A DNA stretch of 47,191 nt, from assembly GCA_030426845.1 (NCBI GenBank), contig JAUHXR010000027.1:1-47191 (forward strand). The letters are read 5' to 3'. The notes under the pieces are model-generated. The model made no database searches, was not told where the DNA came from, and saw only the letters and a program-made list of their open reading frames with translations. Within the stretch, counting starts at the first letter, position 1; each line of letters opens with the position of its first letter. Both the position numbers and the translations under genes were made by a program. Shown piece after piece: positions 8,543 through 17,545 of the stretch. Source of the stretch: Polyangia bacterium (GTDB lineage: Bacteria; Myxococcota_A; Polyangia; Polyangiales; Sandaracinaceae).

Positions 8543-11197
8543 GTGAGGTTTCTTCGCGCGTGCGCCGCGTGGCTCGTGGTCGCTGCGGCGGCGTCGGGCT
8601 GCGACAGCGACATCGTCGTCCCGCTCGACGGATCGGTCGACGCGGGCGTCCCGATCGACGCGATCGACGCCGACACCGTCGCGCCGATGAGCGTCCGGGC
8701 CGGGCAGCCGCTCGCCCTCTCCTGCGTGCTCATCGACCGCAGCGGCGAGGAGATCGCGCCGCCGGCCGGGCTCCCGGTGAGCTACCGCTTCGTGCCCGAG
8801 GACTCGGCGATCCAGCTCGAGGACGGCTCGTGGGCCGCGACCCAGGTCGGCCGGCTCGAGGTCGCGTGCGTGTTCCCGACCCTGCGGCTGACCGACGCGA
8901 CGCCCGCGGTGGTCGAGGTCCTCCCGGGCGACCCCGCCTACGTCGTCACCAGCCTCGACCTCGACTCGATCGAGGCGGGCGAGCTCGTCGACGTGACGTG
9001 CGACGTCTACGACGCCTACGGCAACCGCGTCGACGACGCCGAGCCCACCGTGCGCGCGGAGCCGGCCGAGGACGTGAACACCTTCGACGGCCTCACCGGC
9101 CGCTTCGAGCGCGCCGGGAGCTTCGATCTGCACTGCGAGGTCCCGGGCGCGGTGAGCCGACCCGCGGTGCTCGAGGTGCGGCCCGGTCTGCCGGCCTCCC
9201 TCGTCTTGTCCCGCGTCCCCTTCCAGGAGATCTACGCGCGCGGTCAGGTCGTCGACGTCCAGCGCCTCATCGCCGACCGCTTCGGCAACCCGGTGCCCGA
9301 CGCCCAGGCGCCCACGACCAGCGCGCCGGCCGGCCAGCAGCTCGGGGACGGCCGCTGGCGCTACGACAACGACGGCCGCTACCTCGTCACCGCGACCGTC
9401 GTCGGGCCCACGCAAGACGACGTGCCCTTGTCGCGCTCGACCGTGATCCTCGTGGACGGGAACGGCCCGGCGATCTCGTGTGACGAGCCGCTCAACGGGG
9501 CGATCCTCGACCGGGCCCCCGGCGCGCCGCTGACCTTCCGCGGCTCGGTGAGCGACCTGTCGGGCATCGCCGAGGTGCGGGTCAACGGCGCCCCCGTCGC
9601 GGTGAACGCGGTGGGCCTCTTCGAGGCCGAGGTGCCCACCCAGTACGGCATCAATTTCGTCGACCTGGCGGCGGTGGACGGCACCGGCCGGGAGGCGAGC
9701 CGGACCTGCGCGTTCCTCGTCGCCGAGCGCTGGGCCCCGGACACCTCGACCTTCTCCGACACGCTCTCGCTCCGGCTGCGCCAGGACGCGTGGGACGACG
9801 GCAGCCGGGCGGGCGCGATCGACTCGCTCGCCGACGTCCTGCACACGATCCTCAACAGCCGCGGCCTGCGCAACCAGCTCCACACCTCGCTGTCGGCGAG
9901 CCCGACCCTCAAGCCGAGCGGCTGCGACTCGCGGGTGCTCGGGGTCTGCGTGCTGCGGAGCCGCGTGCGCTACCAGGACCTCGAGATCCGCGGGCCCAAC
10001 GCGGTGACGCTCGATCTGGTGCCCAACGGGCTCGGCGCCTCGTTCCGCATCGAGAACCTCCGCATCCGCATCCGGGTGGACGGCCACGTGGCGGGCATCG
10101 GCTACGACACGAGCGGCTGGGTGACCTTCCGCAACGTCGACGTCGGGCTGATCTTCAACACGCGCCTCAGCGGCGGCCGGCCCCAGATCAGCGTGCGCGC
10201 CGGCTCGGTCAGCACGACGGTCGGCAGCGTCTCGACGAGCTTCTCCGGCCTGAGCGGGTCGATCATCAACATCATCGTCCGCCTCTTCAACGGCACCGTC
10301 CGCAACCTCGTGGCCGGCCTCGTGCGCGACTTCGTCACCGGCAACCTCAACTCGGTCCTCGACGGGCTCGTCGGGAGCCTCGACATCAGCTCGCTCGGCA
10401 CCAGCTTCGACGTGCCGCGTCTCGACGGCCCCGAGACGATCCCGCTCAGCTTCGGGGTCGGCTTCTCGAGCCTCGACGTCTCCGACACGCGCGCGCTCTT
10501 CGGGATCGGGACGCGCTTCTTCACCCCGGCCGCGCACGCCCGCCCGACCCTCGGCGCGCCGGTGCGCACCGGGCGGCGGGTCCTCGACGCGGGCGGCGCC
10601 GGGACGACCGCGGTGGCGGTCCACGAGGCGGTGCTCAACCAGGCGCTCCACGCGCTCTGGCGCGGCGGGTTCTTCGACGCGACGATCGACGGCTCGACCC
10701 TCGGCGGCAGCGTGCCGGCGGGCGTGGAGGCGGACCTCGCCATCCAGCTCCCGCCGGTCGCGGTGGTGACCAACCAGGGCAGCCGGGTCGAGCTCACGCT
10801 CGGCGCGGCGAGCCTCCGGCTGCTCTACCCGGCGCTCTTCTCGCAGCCCGTCAACCTGTCGCTCGGCGTGCGCGCGTCGATGGCGGCTCGCCTCGTGGGC
10901 GACGACCTGGTGTTCGACGACTTCCGCATCGAGGACCTCTTCTTCAGCACCGACCAGGTGAGCCTCGACATGAGCACCCGCGACACCGTCGAGGGCTTCC
11001 TCCGGCGGCTCCTCGAGCGGGTCATGGGCCCCGCGCTGAACGACGCGCTGCCCGCGATCCCCATCCCGAGCTTCACCCTGCCCGCGTCGCTCGCGGTCTA
11101 CGGCCTGCCGGCTGGCGCCCAGCTCGGCATCACCTCGCCGAACATGTCGATCGAGTCGCCGCACATCGTGCTGCGCGGAGGCTTCGCGATCCGATGA
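8543..11197 (+). CDS. Large lipoprotein: Ig-like repeats plus BPI/LBP (TULIP)-like lipid-binding halves
   Basis: Predicted envelope lipoprotein of 884 residues. The signal ends AAASGC (Cys20, Asp at +2). Residues about 45-305 form beta-rich Ig-like repeats, and about 308-395 a further Ig-like domain with a GSVSDLSGIAEVRVNG motif. Residues about 396-884 follow the order of BPI/LBP/CETP proteins: a beta barrel with helix SIINIIVRLFNGTVRNLVAG, a long middle strand set, a second half opening with LNQALHALWRGGFFDATI, a LRLLYPALF strand, and a C-terminal tail LNDALPAIPIPSF that recalls the BPI ending. This is read by eye, so it is an inference. A GGAGG site 7 bases upstream decides GTG 8543 over ATG 8516. 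The stop overlaps the next gene by 4 bp. Confidence 0.7.
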   Translation: MRFLRACAAWLVVAAAASGCDSDIVVPLDGSVDAGVPIDAIDADTVAPMSVRAGQPLALSCVLIDRSGEEIAPPAGLPVSYRFVPEDSAIQLEDGSWAATQVGRLEVACVFPTLRLTDATPAVVEVLPGDPAYVVTSLDLDSIEAGELVDVTCDVYDAYGNRVDDAEPTVRAEPAEDVNTFDGLTGRFERAGSFDLHCEVPGAVSRPAVLEVRPGLPASLVLSRVPFQEIYARGQVVDVQRLIADRFGNPVPDAQAPTTSAPAGQQLGDGRWRYDNDGRYLVTATVVGPTQDDVPLSRSTVILVDGNGPAISCDEPLNGAILDRAPGAPLTFRGSVSDLSGIAEVRVNGAPVAVNAVGLFEAEVPTQYGINFVDLAAVDGTGREASRTCAFLVAERWAPDTSTFSDTLSLRLRQDAWDDGSRAGAIDSLADVLHTILNSRGLRNQLHTSLSASPTLKPSGCDSRVLGVCVLRSRVRYQDLEIRGPNAVTLDLVPNGLGASFRIENLRIRIRVDGHVAGIGYDTSGWVTFRNVDVGLIFNTRLSGGRPQISVRAGSVSTTVGSVSTSFSGLSGSIINIIVRLFNGTVRNLVAGLVRDFVTGNLNSVLDGLVGSLDISSLGTSFDVPRLDGPETIPLSFGVGFSSLDVSDTRALFGIGTRFFTPAAHARPTLGAPVRTGRRVLDAGGAGTTAVAVHEAVLNQALHALWRGGFFDATIDGSTLGGSVPAGVEADLAIQLPPVAVVTNQGSRVELTLGAASLRLLYPALFSQPVNLSLGVRASMAARLVGDDLVFDDFRIEDLFFSTDQVSLDMSTRDTVEGFLRRLLERVMGPALNDALPAIPIPSFTLPASLAVYGLPAGAQLGITSPNMSIESPHIVLRGGFAIR

Positions 11198-13293
11198 GGG
11201 CGTGGACTCGCGTGAGCGTCGCGCTCCTCGCGCTCGGGCTGGCTGCCTGCGACGGCAGCCCCGAGCCGGCGTCGATCGTGCTGCAGATCAACCCGAGCCG
11301 GACCTGGTACCACACCGACCAGACGGTCCAGGTGAACGCGGTCGTCGCCTCGATCGACGGCGAGGACATCGAGGACGTCGAGATCGCGTGGACGTTCACC
11401 CCCGCCGGCGCCCTGACCCAGGGCGCGCCGCAGATGGATCCGCGGGTCGCGCAGTTCACCCTCGAGCGCCAGGGCACGGCCGAGATCACCGGCTGCGTGG
11501 TGGAGGAGCCGAGCGACGACCCGGAGTGGGAGCCGCTCTGCGACACGCTGCTGCTGCGGATCGACGACGGGATGCCGACCCTCGAGGTGACGAGCCCGGT
11601 GCCGGGCGACCAGCTCGACGGTGACCCGACGATCGCGGTGACCGGCTCGGTGGCCGACCAGGACATGGTCAACGTCTACATCAACGGCGTCCCGGCGACG
11701 GTCGACGCGATGGGTGCGTTCAGCGGCGAGATCGACGCGCGTTTCGGGGTGAACCACCTCGTGGTCAGCGCGACCGACGGCCTGACCGACGTCACCGAGG
11801 TCGAGATGGACGTGCTCTGGGCGCCCGCCTACACCCCGGCGATCGGGGCCGACGGCACGCCCGAGGTGCAGGTCGACGACGGCCTGCGCCTGTGGCTCGG
11901 GCAGGAGTTCTTCGACGACTCGATGCCCCTCGAGCCGACCGCGCGGCCGCTGGTCACCCGCGACCTCGCCGACGTCCTCGAGCTGGTGATCGCCAACCTC
12001 GACGTGCAGTCGCTGGTGCCGAGCCCGGTCGTCGACAGCCCGCCCAGCTTCGTCCTCAACGTCAGCAACACCCGCATCGGAGCGCCGACCGCGGAGCTCG
12101 ACGTGACCGACGACGGCGTCGACCTGTTCCTGCGCATCGGCGAGATCCAGGCCGACACCTCGGGCTTCCTGATGGTGGACACGGTGAGCCTGCCCCTCAC
12201 CGGTCAGATCCGGGCCGGCGCGGTCGCCTACGCGCACCTCACGATCCGCAAGGACGACGTCGACGCGCCGCTCGAGGTGACCCTCGGCGAGCTGACGGTA
12301 GGGCTCGAGCGCGTCGAGGGCGACTTCGTGAGCGACGAGACCGACGCGGTGTTCCTCCTCGCGGCGGGGCTGTTCCGGACGACCCTCGAGCAGGCCCTCG
12401 TCGACGCCCTGAGCGGCACGCTCGACGAGACCATCCCGATGGTGCTGCGCGACGCGTTCGGCGCGATCGACACCGCACTCGCCGACACGCAGATCCCCCT
12501 CGACAGCGCGCCGTTCCCGCCCGTCACGATCGAGCTCGACGGCCGCATCAGCCAGCTCCGCGCCGCCTACCGCCGCGAGCTGCTGGCGGGCCTGCGCCTC
12601 CGGGTCGGGACCGACACCGCCTCGATCCACCCGGACGCGCCCGGTGTGCCGCTCTACGACGTGCGCCCGCCGCTGCCCTTCGTGAACGAGGGGAGCCTCC
12701 AGCTCGGAGTGCGCCTCGCGCTCCTCAACGCGCTCCTGCAGACGCTGTGGAGCTCGGGCCTGCTCGAGGTCGACGCGACGGCGCTGCTCCCCGACGCGGT
12801 CTCGGGCCTGGTGAGCGAGGCGCGCATCGTGGGCCGCCTCCCGCCGGTGATCCGGCCGGCGCGCGAAGACGAGGAGGACGACCTCGTGCTCAGCGTCGGC
12901 CAGCTCGAGCTCGACCTGCTCTTCCAGGGCGAGATGGTCCGCTTCGCGGTGAGCCTCGACGCGGGGGTCAACCTCGAGGTGCGCGACAACGCGGTGTCGG
13001 TCCAGGTCTCGGAGACGCCGGTCCTGCGCGTCTGGACCCTGGTGCCGCCGTCGAACGAGCGGCTGCTGTCGGCGTCGACGATCGAGACGCTGCTCCTCGA
13101 GCTCTGGCCGACCCTGCGCGAGGCGGTGGCCGGCGGGCTCGCGATCGACCTGCCCATCCCGAGCCTCGGCGACCTCGGCGGGCTCTCGCCGGAGCTGGCC
13201 GGGCTCTCGCTCTCGCTCTCGATGACCGACCGCGTGCGTCCGCGCCGCGGGGTGCTCGAGCTCGAGGCTCAGCTCACCGGCCAGCTGCCCTGA
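11194..13293 (+). CDS. Second BPI/LBP (TULIP)-like lipoprotein, paralogue of the upstream gene
   Basis: Predicted lipoprotein of 699 residues (signal ending LGLAAC, Cys19, Asp at +2). An N-terminal beta domain (about 22-120) is followed by an Ig-like domain (about 126-205; ITVTGS-type fold with VNVYINGVPATVDAMGAF), then a region equivalent to the BPI-like part of its neighbour. Shared landmarks are LALLNALLQTLWSSGLLEV (about residue 510) and a C-terminal helix plus IDLPIPSLGDL. It has fewer Ig-like repeats than the first protein. The ATG overlaps the upstream TGA (ATGA), so the pair is translationally coupled and probably forms a complex or relay for a lipid or other hydrophobic ligand. The ligand is unknown. 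It ends 15 bp from a convergent gene. Confidence 0.68.
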   Translation: MRAWTRVSVALLALGLAACDGSPEPASIVLQINPSRTWYHTDQTVQVNAVVASIDGEDIEDVEIAWTFTPAGALTQGAPQMDPRVAQFTLERQGTAEITGCVVEEPSDDPEWEPLCDTLLLRIDDGMPTLEVTSPVPGDQLDGDPTIAVTGSVADQDMVNVYINGVPATVDAMGAFSGEIDARFGVNHLVVSATDGLTDVTEVEMDVLWAPAYTPAIGADGTPEVQVDDGLRLWLGQEFFDDSMPLEPTARPLVTRDLADVLELVIANLDVQSLVPSPVVDSPPSFVLNVSNTRIGAPTAELDVTDDGVDLFLRIGEIQADTSGFLMVDTVSLPLTGQIRAGAVAYAHLTIRKDDVDAPLEVTLGELTVGLERVEGDFVSDETDAVFLLAAGLFRTTLEQALVDALSGTLDETIPMVLRDAFGAIDTALADTQIPLDSAPFPPVTIELDGRISQLRAAYRRELLAGLRLRVGTDTASIHPDAPGVPLYDVRPPLPFVNEGSLQLGVRLALLNALLQTLWSSGLLEVDATALLPDAVSGLVSEARIVGRLPPVIRPAREDEEDDLVLSVGQLELDLLFQGEMVRFAVSLDAGVNLEVRDNAVSVQVSETPVLRVWTLVPPSNERLLSASTIETLLLELWPTLREAVAGGLAIDLPIPSLGDLGGLSPELAGLSLSLSMTDRVRPRRGVLELEAQLTGQLP

Positions 13294-13308
13294 GCGAGCG
13301 CGCCGGGA

Positions 13309-13722
13309 TCAGCCCAGCTCGTCGCGCCAGGCGCGCAGCACGTCGATGTAGCTGACGATCCCGACGAGGTCCTCGCCGTCGGTCACCGGGATCGCGCCGA
13401 CCTTCTCCTCGATGAAGAGGTCGGCCACGTCGCCGAGCTCGGTGACCCGGCTGACGGTGAGGAGGTTGGTGCTCATCGCCTCCGACACGCGCGTCGCGAG
13501 CTTGGCCTGGAGCTTGTCGTAGGTCTCCACGTCGGTGACCAGCCCGAGGCCGAGCGCCTGCAGGTCGCGGTCGCTGAGCAGCCCGACCAGACGGTCGCCG
13601 TCCACCACCGGGAGGTGGCGGATGCCCTGCTCCTGCATCACCTCGAGGGCGGCGCTCAGCGGCGCGTCCTCGGCGATGGTGGTCACGCGCTCGGTCATGA
13701 TCTCTTCGGCGGTCGTCCCCAT
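13309..13722 (-). CDS. Tandem CBS-domain protein
   Basis: Soluble 137-residue protein made only of two CBS domains, which pair into a Bateman module that senses adenine nucleotides or related ligands. First domain: AEEIMTERVTTIAEDAPL through GLLSDRDL (about residues 5-60). Second: VSEAMSTNLLTVSRVTEL through GIVSYIDVL (about 78-130). There is no catalytic or membrane domain, so it is a stand-alone regulator. The ATG at 13722 is supported by a TAGCTT box 7 bases upstream. The partner is not evident from the neighbours. Confidence 0.93.
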   Translation of the reverse strand: MGTTAEEIMTERVTTIAEDAPLSAALEVMQEQGIRHLPVVDGDRLVGLLSDRDLQALGLGLVTDVETYDKLQAKLATRVSEAMSTNLLTVSRVTELGDVADLFIEEKVGAIPVTDGEDLVGIVSYIDVLRAWRDELG

Positions 13723-13729
13723 GCGGACG

Positions 13730-13735
13730 AAGCTA
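13730..13735 (-). promoter_or_regulatory. -10 box (TAGCTT) for the CBS gene
   Basis: TAGCTT lies 7 bases before the ATG at 13722 with no Shine-Dalgarno sequence; leaderless layout. Confidence 0.5.
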
Positions 13736-13812
13736 CCCCCCGCCGGAGCGCGCGCAAGGTCGGGATCGCGACGCGGCGCGCCGCCGCATCAGCTCGCTCC
13801 GCGCGCGGACGC

Positions 13813-15297
13813 TCAGGGCGCCGGGCGGTCGGCCTGCCAGTCGCCGGTGAACTCGCGGCCGAGCAGGGTGCCGTCCCAGGTCCCCATGCGCATGGAGTTC
13901 GGCCCGGTGATCGGCGCGGCCCCGCGCAGGGTGATCGCGTCGGCGTCGACCCGCGCCGCGAGGAGCTCCATCAGCGCGCGGTTCACGAGGTTCTCGACCT
14001 GGGTCGTGCAGGTGCTGAAGACGGTGTCGCCAACCCCGGGGTGGTCGACGTTGGCCTCGGCGAAGTCGCCGAGCGCGCGGCAGAAGCCGGCGGAGGCGGC
14101 GGCGGCGGCGCTCCCGAGCGTGTCGTGCTCGCCGTCCGTGATCGCCCAGACGAGCGCGTCGACGACCCACGCGAGCACCGCGCCGATCGACACGTTCACG
14201 TCGTGGCGCTCGATGTGGAAGGTGCCGCAGACCGCCGAGGCGTTGAACGGCGAGGGGCTGAAGCGCCAGTTCCGGATCGTGTCGGGGCGCCCGACCAGCG
14301 GCATCGAGCGGTAGTAGAAGGTGATGCGGTCCCAGGTGTGGGTGCCGCGGTAGCTGTCCGCGACGGAGCCGTTGGTCAGGACCATCGTCTCCTCGACCTC
14401 CCAGGTGTTGAGCACCTGGTTCATGTCGGCGATCGCCCGGAACAGCGGGCGCGCCCACGCGGGGACGTGCATCTCGATGAGCGGCCGCACGAGGTCGCAG
14501 ATCTCGTTCTCCACCCAGGTCGGCAGGCCGAAGTCGATGCAGGCGGCGTCGCCCGCGAGGAAGCGGAACGGCTCCTCGACCGCCTCGAGGAAGCGGTCGA
14601 GCCAGGCCGGCAGCGCCTCGCGGATGCGGAGCGAGCTCTGCATGTCCCAGGTGCCCGCGAAGTCGGGGTGGCCGATGTCACAGACCGTCCCGTCGCGGCA
14701 GATCCCGCGGTCGCAGACCTCGCTCGCCGGGCACTCGGCGTCGGCCACGCAGGGCATCCCGCTGCCGGGCGGCGGCGTGCAGACGCCCTCCTCGCACACC
14801 AGGCCGCTCGGGCAGTCGGTGTTGTAGGTGCAGACGCAGGTCATCTCCGGCCCGCACGTCAGGCCGGCGTAGCAGTCGCCGTCGTCCATGCACGGGGTGG
14901 GCACGCGCGGGTCGGGCGTGCAGCGGCCGGCGATGCAGAGCTCGCCCGTCGCGCACTCGGCGTCGAACTCGCAGAACGCGCCCGACGACGAGGGCTGGAC
15001 GCAGACGCCGTCGCGGCACTCGCCGGGCGCCTCGCACGGGCTGCAGTCGGTGCCGTCGCCGGGGGGCGGCGGGTTCGGGTCGGCGACGCAGGTGGGCACG
15101 CCCTCGACCGCCGCGCAGACGAACCCCGGGCCGCAGCCCTCGTCGCTCGTGCAGCGGAAGACCTCCTCCGTGCCCGCGTCGCGGCCGGCCGCGTCCATCG
15201 TGCCGGCGTCGGTGGGGGAGCTCCCCGTCGCGTCGCAGCCGGAGGCGAGCCCCGAGACCAGAGAGCCGAGGACCAGGAGGCAGGCGAAGCGAGACAT
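13813..15297 (-). CDS. Cys-rich-repeat lipoprotein with a C-terminal domain of unknown fold
   Basis: Predicted surface lipoprotein of 494 residues. The signal ends GLASGC (Cys21, Asp at +2). A short spacer with three DAG-type units follows. Residues about 45-205 hold seven short disulphide modules of the CxxDxxCxxGxxC type (for example CEFDAECATGELC and CMDDGDCYAGLTC), as in many myxobacterial lipoproteins. Residues about 210-494 are a mixed helical/beta domain, beginning FAGTWDMQSSLRI, that I cannot place; it contains several Trp and paired Cys and ends in a repeat-like GTWDGTLLGREFTGDW. The start is decided by the signal and by a TAGCTT box 8 bases upstream. Confidence 0.78.
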   Translation of the reverse strand: MSRFACLLVLGSLVSGLASGCDATGSSPTDAGTMDAAGRDAGTEEVFRCTSDEGCGPGFVCAAVEGVPTCVADPNPPPPGDGTDCSPCEAPGECRDGVCVQPSSSGAFCEFDAECATGELCIAGRCTPDPRVPTPCMDDGDCYAGLTCGPEMTCVCTYNTDCPSGLVCEEGVCTPPPGSGMPCVADAECPASEVCDRGICRDGTVCDIGHPDFAGTWDMQSSLRIREALPAWLDRFLEAVEEPFRFLAGDAACIDFGLPTWVENEICDLVRPLIEMHVPAWARPLFRAIADMNQVLNTWEVEETMVLTNGSVADSYRGTHTWDRITFYYRSMPLVGRPDTIRNWRFSPSPFNASAVCGTFHIERHDVNVSIGAVLAWVVDALVWAITDGEHDTLGSAAAAASAGFCRALGDFAEANVDHPGVGDTVFSTCTTQVENLVNRALMELLAARVDADAITLRGAAPITGPNSMRMGTWDGTLLGREFTGDWQADRPAP

Positions 15298-15305
15298 CGA
15301 AGCAA

Positions 15306-15311
15306 AAGCTA
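15306..15311 (-). promoter_or_regulatory. -10 box (TGC-TAGCTT) for the Cys-rich lipoprotein
   Basis: TAGCTT, with TGC directly before it (extended -10), lies 8 bases upstream of the ATG at 15297. Confidence 0.5.
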
Positions 15312-15344
15312 GCAGACGCGGCCGGGACCGTGAATGCGCCCCGG

Positions 15345-16916
15345 CTACTTCCCCAGGTACACCCGCAGGGTGGTCACCGCGTCCTCGCGGTCGAACGCGC
15401 GCTCGGCGAGGGCCGAGCGCTGCGACACCTCGCGGAACAGCTCCTCGAGGAACTCGTAGAACTGGTGGCACTCGCGGACCGCGCCGGTCAGGCGGTCCGG
15501 CTCGACGAGGTCGACGTCGCGGAGCTGCTCGAGCGCCTCGAGGAACGGGTCGAGCCGCTCGTAGTCGTTGGCGCGGACGAGCTGGTAGCCGATCGCCCGG
15601 AAGTGGGTGAGGAAGTCGCGCACGAACTGGAAGCTCGAGGCGCCCGCCCAGCGGTCCGAGCCGGCGTGGGCGACCTGAGCCTTGGCGATGAAGGCCCGCA
15701 GGATCTGCATGAACATCCAGATCTCGCGCCGCAGCCGCTCGCCCTGGGCCGCCCTCGAGCGCGCGTCGAGCGCGAGGCGCGGCGGCGGCCGCCCGCTCGC
15801 GATGACCCGGCTGAGCGCGACGATCGCGTGCTGCACGGTGGCGCGGAGCGCGGCGGTGGCGAGCACGAGCTGAGGGCCGAGCTCGTCGCCCGGGAGCGCG
15901 GCGCTCGGGGCCGGCAGGTCGTGGCGGAACACCTTGCGCGTGTCCACGCGGAGCGCGTTGGCGACCGTCTCGAGGCCGTTGCGGAGCGCGGTGAGCCGGC
16001 GCGCCTCGGTCACGAGCGAGGCGTGCTGCTCGCGGAGCTCGAGCATGTGCACGCTCATCATCTCGCGCTCGAGCCCGTTGGCGAGCACGTCCGCCGCGTG
16101 GCGGCCGAGGTAGCGGCTGAGCGCGCGCAGGTCGCTCCGCAGGACCGCGAGGATGAGGTAGCTCCGCCGGGCGCTCGCGGGCGAGGTGGCGTACTCGTCG
16201 ATCAGGTCGAGGTAGCGCAGCGCCCGGAACAGGCTGAGCATCGTGAGCGCGCAGACGCGGTGCGCCGACTCCGAGCGCACCGAGTGCAGCGCCTCGAGCA
16301 CCTCGCCGTTGCGGATGCGGTCGAACTCCGGCCGGAACTCGAGCGCCATCAGCGGGTTGAAGAAGACGTTGCGGCCGATCTCTCGGGCGAGGATCCCCTG
16401 GATGGCGGAGTAGAGCTTCACCGGCGCGTGCTCGAGCCGGAGCGCGCCGTCGATCACGTCCTGGAACGAGGCGAAGGCGTTGCGCAGGACGAACAGCGCC
16501 TCCTCGGGCGTGTCCTGGGTGAGCTGATCCTGCAGGAGCTGCCCGCGCGAGGAGTCCTCGGGCAGGACGCTCGAGAGGTAGCGGCTGAAGGTGTAGGCGC
16601 GCTCGCGATCGCCGAGCAGGCCTCGCACGAGCGCGCCGACCTGGGCCGCGCCGTCGCGTAGGATGCGGAGCTCCTCGACGTAGTCGTGCCCGAGCGAGTC
16701 GCCCTCGCGCGACGGGCCCGGGTGGTTGCGCGGGTTGCCGAAGCACGCGACGCCCTTGAGGAGCATCTCGAGCTCGAAGAGGGTCTGCTCCTTCTTCTCC
16801 CATGGGAGCGACGCGAACCAGCCATCGCGCGCGCTCGACTGATCGCGACGGAGCCCGCGCGAGTCGCGCAGCAGGTTGGCGTAGACGTCCCGCTCGTTCG
16901 GGAGGACCTGGACCAC
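15345..16916 (-). CDS. Uncharacterised 523-residue helical protein
   Basis: I do not recognise a family. The protein is soluble, with no signal peptide or membrane span, and almost wholly alpha-helical with many Leu/Arg/Glu heptad-like stretches. A distinctive N-terminal half contains WEKKEQTLFELEMLLKGV and CFGNPRNHPGPS; the middle carries EIGRNVFFNPLMALEF. GC bias at third codon positions is strong throughout, so it is a real gene. The GTG at 16916 is supported by a TACATT box 8 bases upstream. Its divergent neighbour is dps, 135 bp away, which suggests no clear functional link. Confidence 0.8.
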   Translation of the reverse strand: MVQVLPNERDVYANLLRDSRGLRRDQSSARDGWFASLPWEKKEQTLFELEMLLKGVACFGNPRNHPGPSREGDSLGHDYVEELRILRDGAAQVGALVRGLLGDRERAYTFSRYLSSVLPEDSSRGQLLQDQLTQDTPEEALFVLRNAFASFQDVIDGALRLEHAPVKLYSAIQGILAREIGRNVFFNPLMALEFRPEFDRIRNGEVLEALHSVRSESAHRVCALTMLSLFRALRYLDLIDEYATSPASARRSYLILAVLRSDLRALSRYLGRHAADVLANGLEREMMSVHMLELREQHASLVTEARRLTALRNGLETVANALRVDTRKVFRHDLPAPSAALPGDELGPQLVLATAALRATVQHAIVALSRVIASGRPPPRLALDARSRAAQGERLRREIWMFMQILRAFIAKAQVAHAGSDRWAGASSFQFVRDFLTHFRAIGYQLVRANDYERLDPFLEALEQLRDVDLVEPDRLTGAVRECHQFYEFLEELFREVSQRSALAERAFDREDAVTTLRVYLGK

Positions 16917-16924
16917 GACGGCCG

Positions 16925-16930
16925 AATGTA
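16925..16930 (-). promoter_or_regulatory. -10 box (TACATT) for the 523-residue protein
   Basis: TACATT lies 8 bases before the GTG at 16916; leaderless layout and the only start signal visible. Confidence 0.5.
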
Positions 16931-17051
16931 GACGATCACGGCCCGCGCGTCGCCGGGTGTCTGCGCGGCCGGCGTGTGTGTCGTCTCAACGCGCCAGGGT
17001 TCCGCTCGGCGCCGCCCCGACCCACATAGGCCGGTAGAGGAGAACCACGCC

Positions 17052-17519
17052 ATGAAGATCGATATCGGCATCCCCGAGGCCCAGCGCCAGGCCACCGTCG
17101 AGGGCCTCTCGCGCCTGCTCGCCGACACCTACACGCTCTACCTCAAGACCCACAACTTCCACTGGAACGTGACGGGTCCGATGTTCAACACGCTGCACCT
17201 GATGTTCGAGCAGCACTACAACGAGCTCGCCCTGGCGGTGGATCTGATCGCCGAGCGCATCCGGTCGCTCGGCGCGCCCGCGCCCGGGAGCTACCGGGAG
17301 TTCGGCAAGCTCGCCTCCATCCCGGAGGCCGAGGGCGTCCCGGAGGCGATGGAGATGGTCCGCCAGCTCGTGGCCGGCCACGAGGCGGTCGTGCGCACCG
17401 CGCGCTCGGTGTTCCCCTCGGTGGAGGAGAGCCACGACGAGGCGACCGCCGATCTGTTGACCCAGCGCCTCCAGGTCCACGAGAAGACGGCCTGGATGCT
17501 CCGTAGCCTGACGGAGTAG
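17052..17519 (+). CDS. dps: Dps-family ferritin-like protein
   Basis: Dps proteins form dodecameric shells that oxidise ferrous iron, usually with peroxide, and shield DNA in the cytoplasm. The 155-residue product has the family signature [20 protein letters not shown] (about residues 35-54), with the ferroxidase histidines, and the downstream [11 protein letters not shown] segment carrying the acidic ligands of the inter-subunit iron site. The length and four-helix pattern are normal. The ATG at 17052 follows GAGGAGAA at ribosome-binding distance. The stop codon lies inside a 20-bp perfect tandem duplication. It is probably a stress- or stationary-phase gene, but no regulator site was seen. 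Confidence 0.95.
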   Translation: MKIDIGIPEAQRQATVEGLSRLLADTYTLYLKTHNFHWNVTGPMFNTLHLMFEQHYNELALAVDLIAERIRSLGAPAPGSYREFGKLASIPEAEGVPEAMEMVRQLVAGHEAVVRTARSVFPSVEESHDEATADLLTQRLQVHEKTAWMLRSLTE

Positions 17520-17539
17520 TCCGTAGCCTGACGGAGTAG
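17500..17539 (+). repeat. 20-bp perfect tandem duplication across the dps stop
   Basis: The 20-bp unit TCCGTAGCCTGACGGAGTAG occurs twice in a row (17500-17519 and 17520-17539). The first copy encodes the last residues and stop of Dps. Each unit can fold into a small hairpin (CCGT/ACGG stem). It fills most of the 26-bp gap to the convergent cysN gene. Confidence 0.95.
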
Positions 17540-17545
17540 GCCGGC

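Noticed and set aside
7673-11164. A 1163-codon open frame on the minus strand across the BPI-like gene
   Set aside because: It is a shadow caused by extreme GC bias: no start signal, Arg/Glu-rich low-quality translation, and the plus-strand frame has clear domains and an RBS. The same holds for the other long antisense frames.
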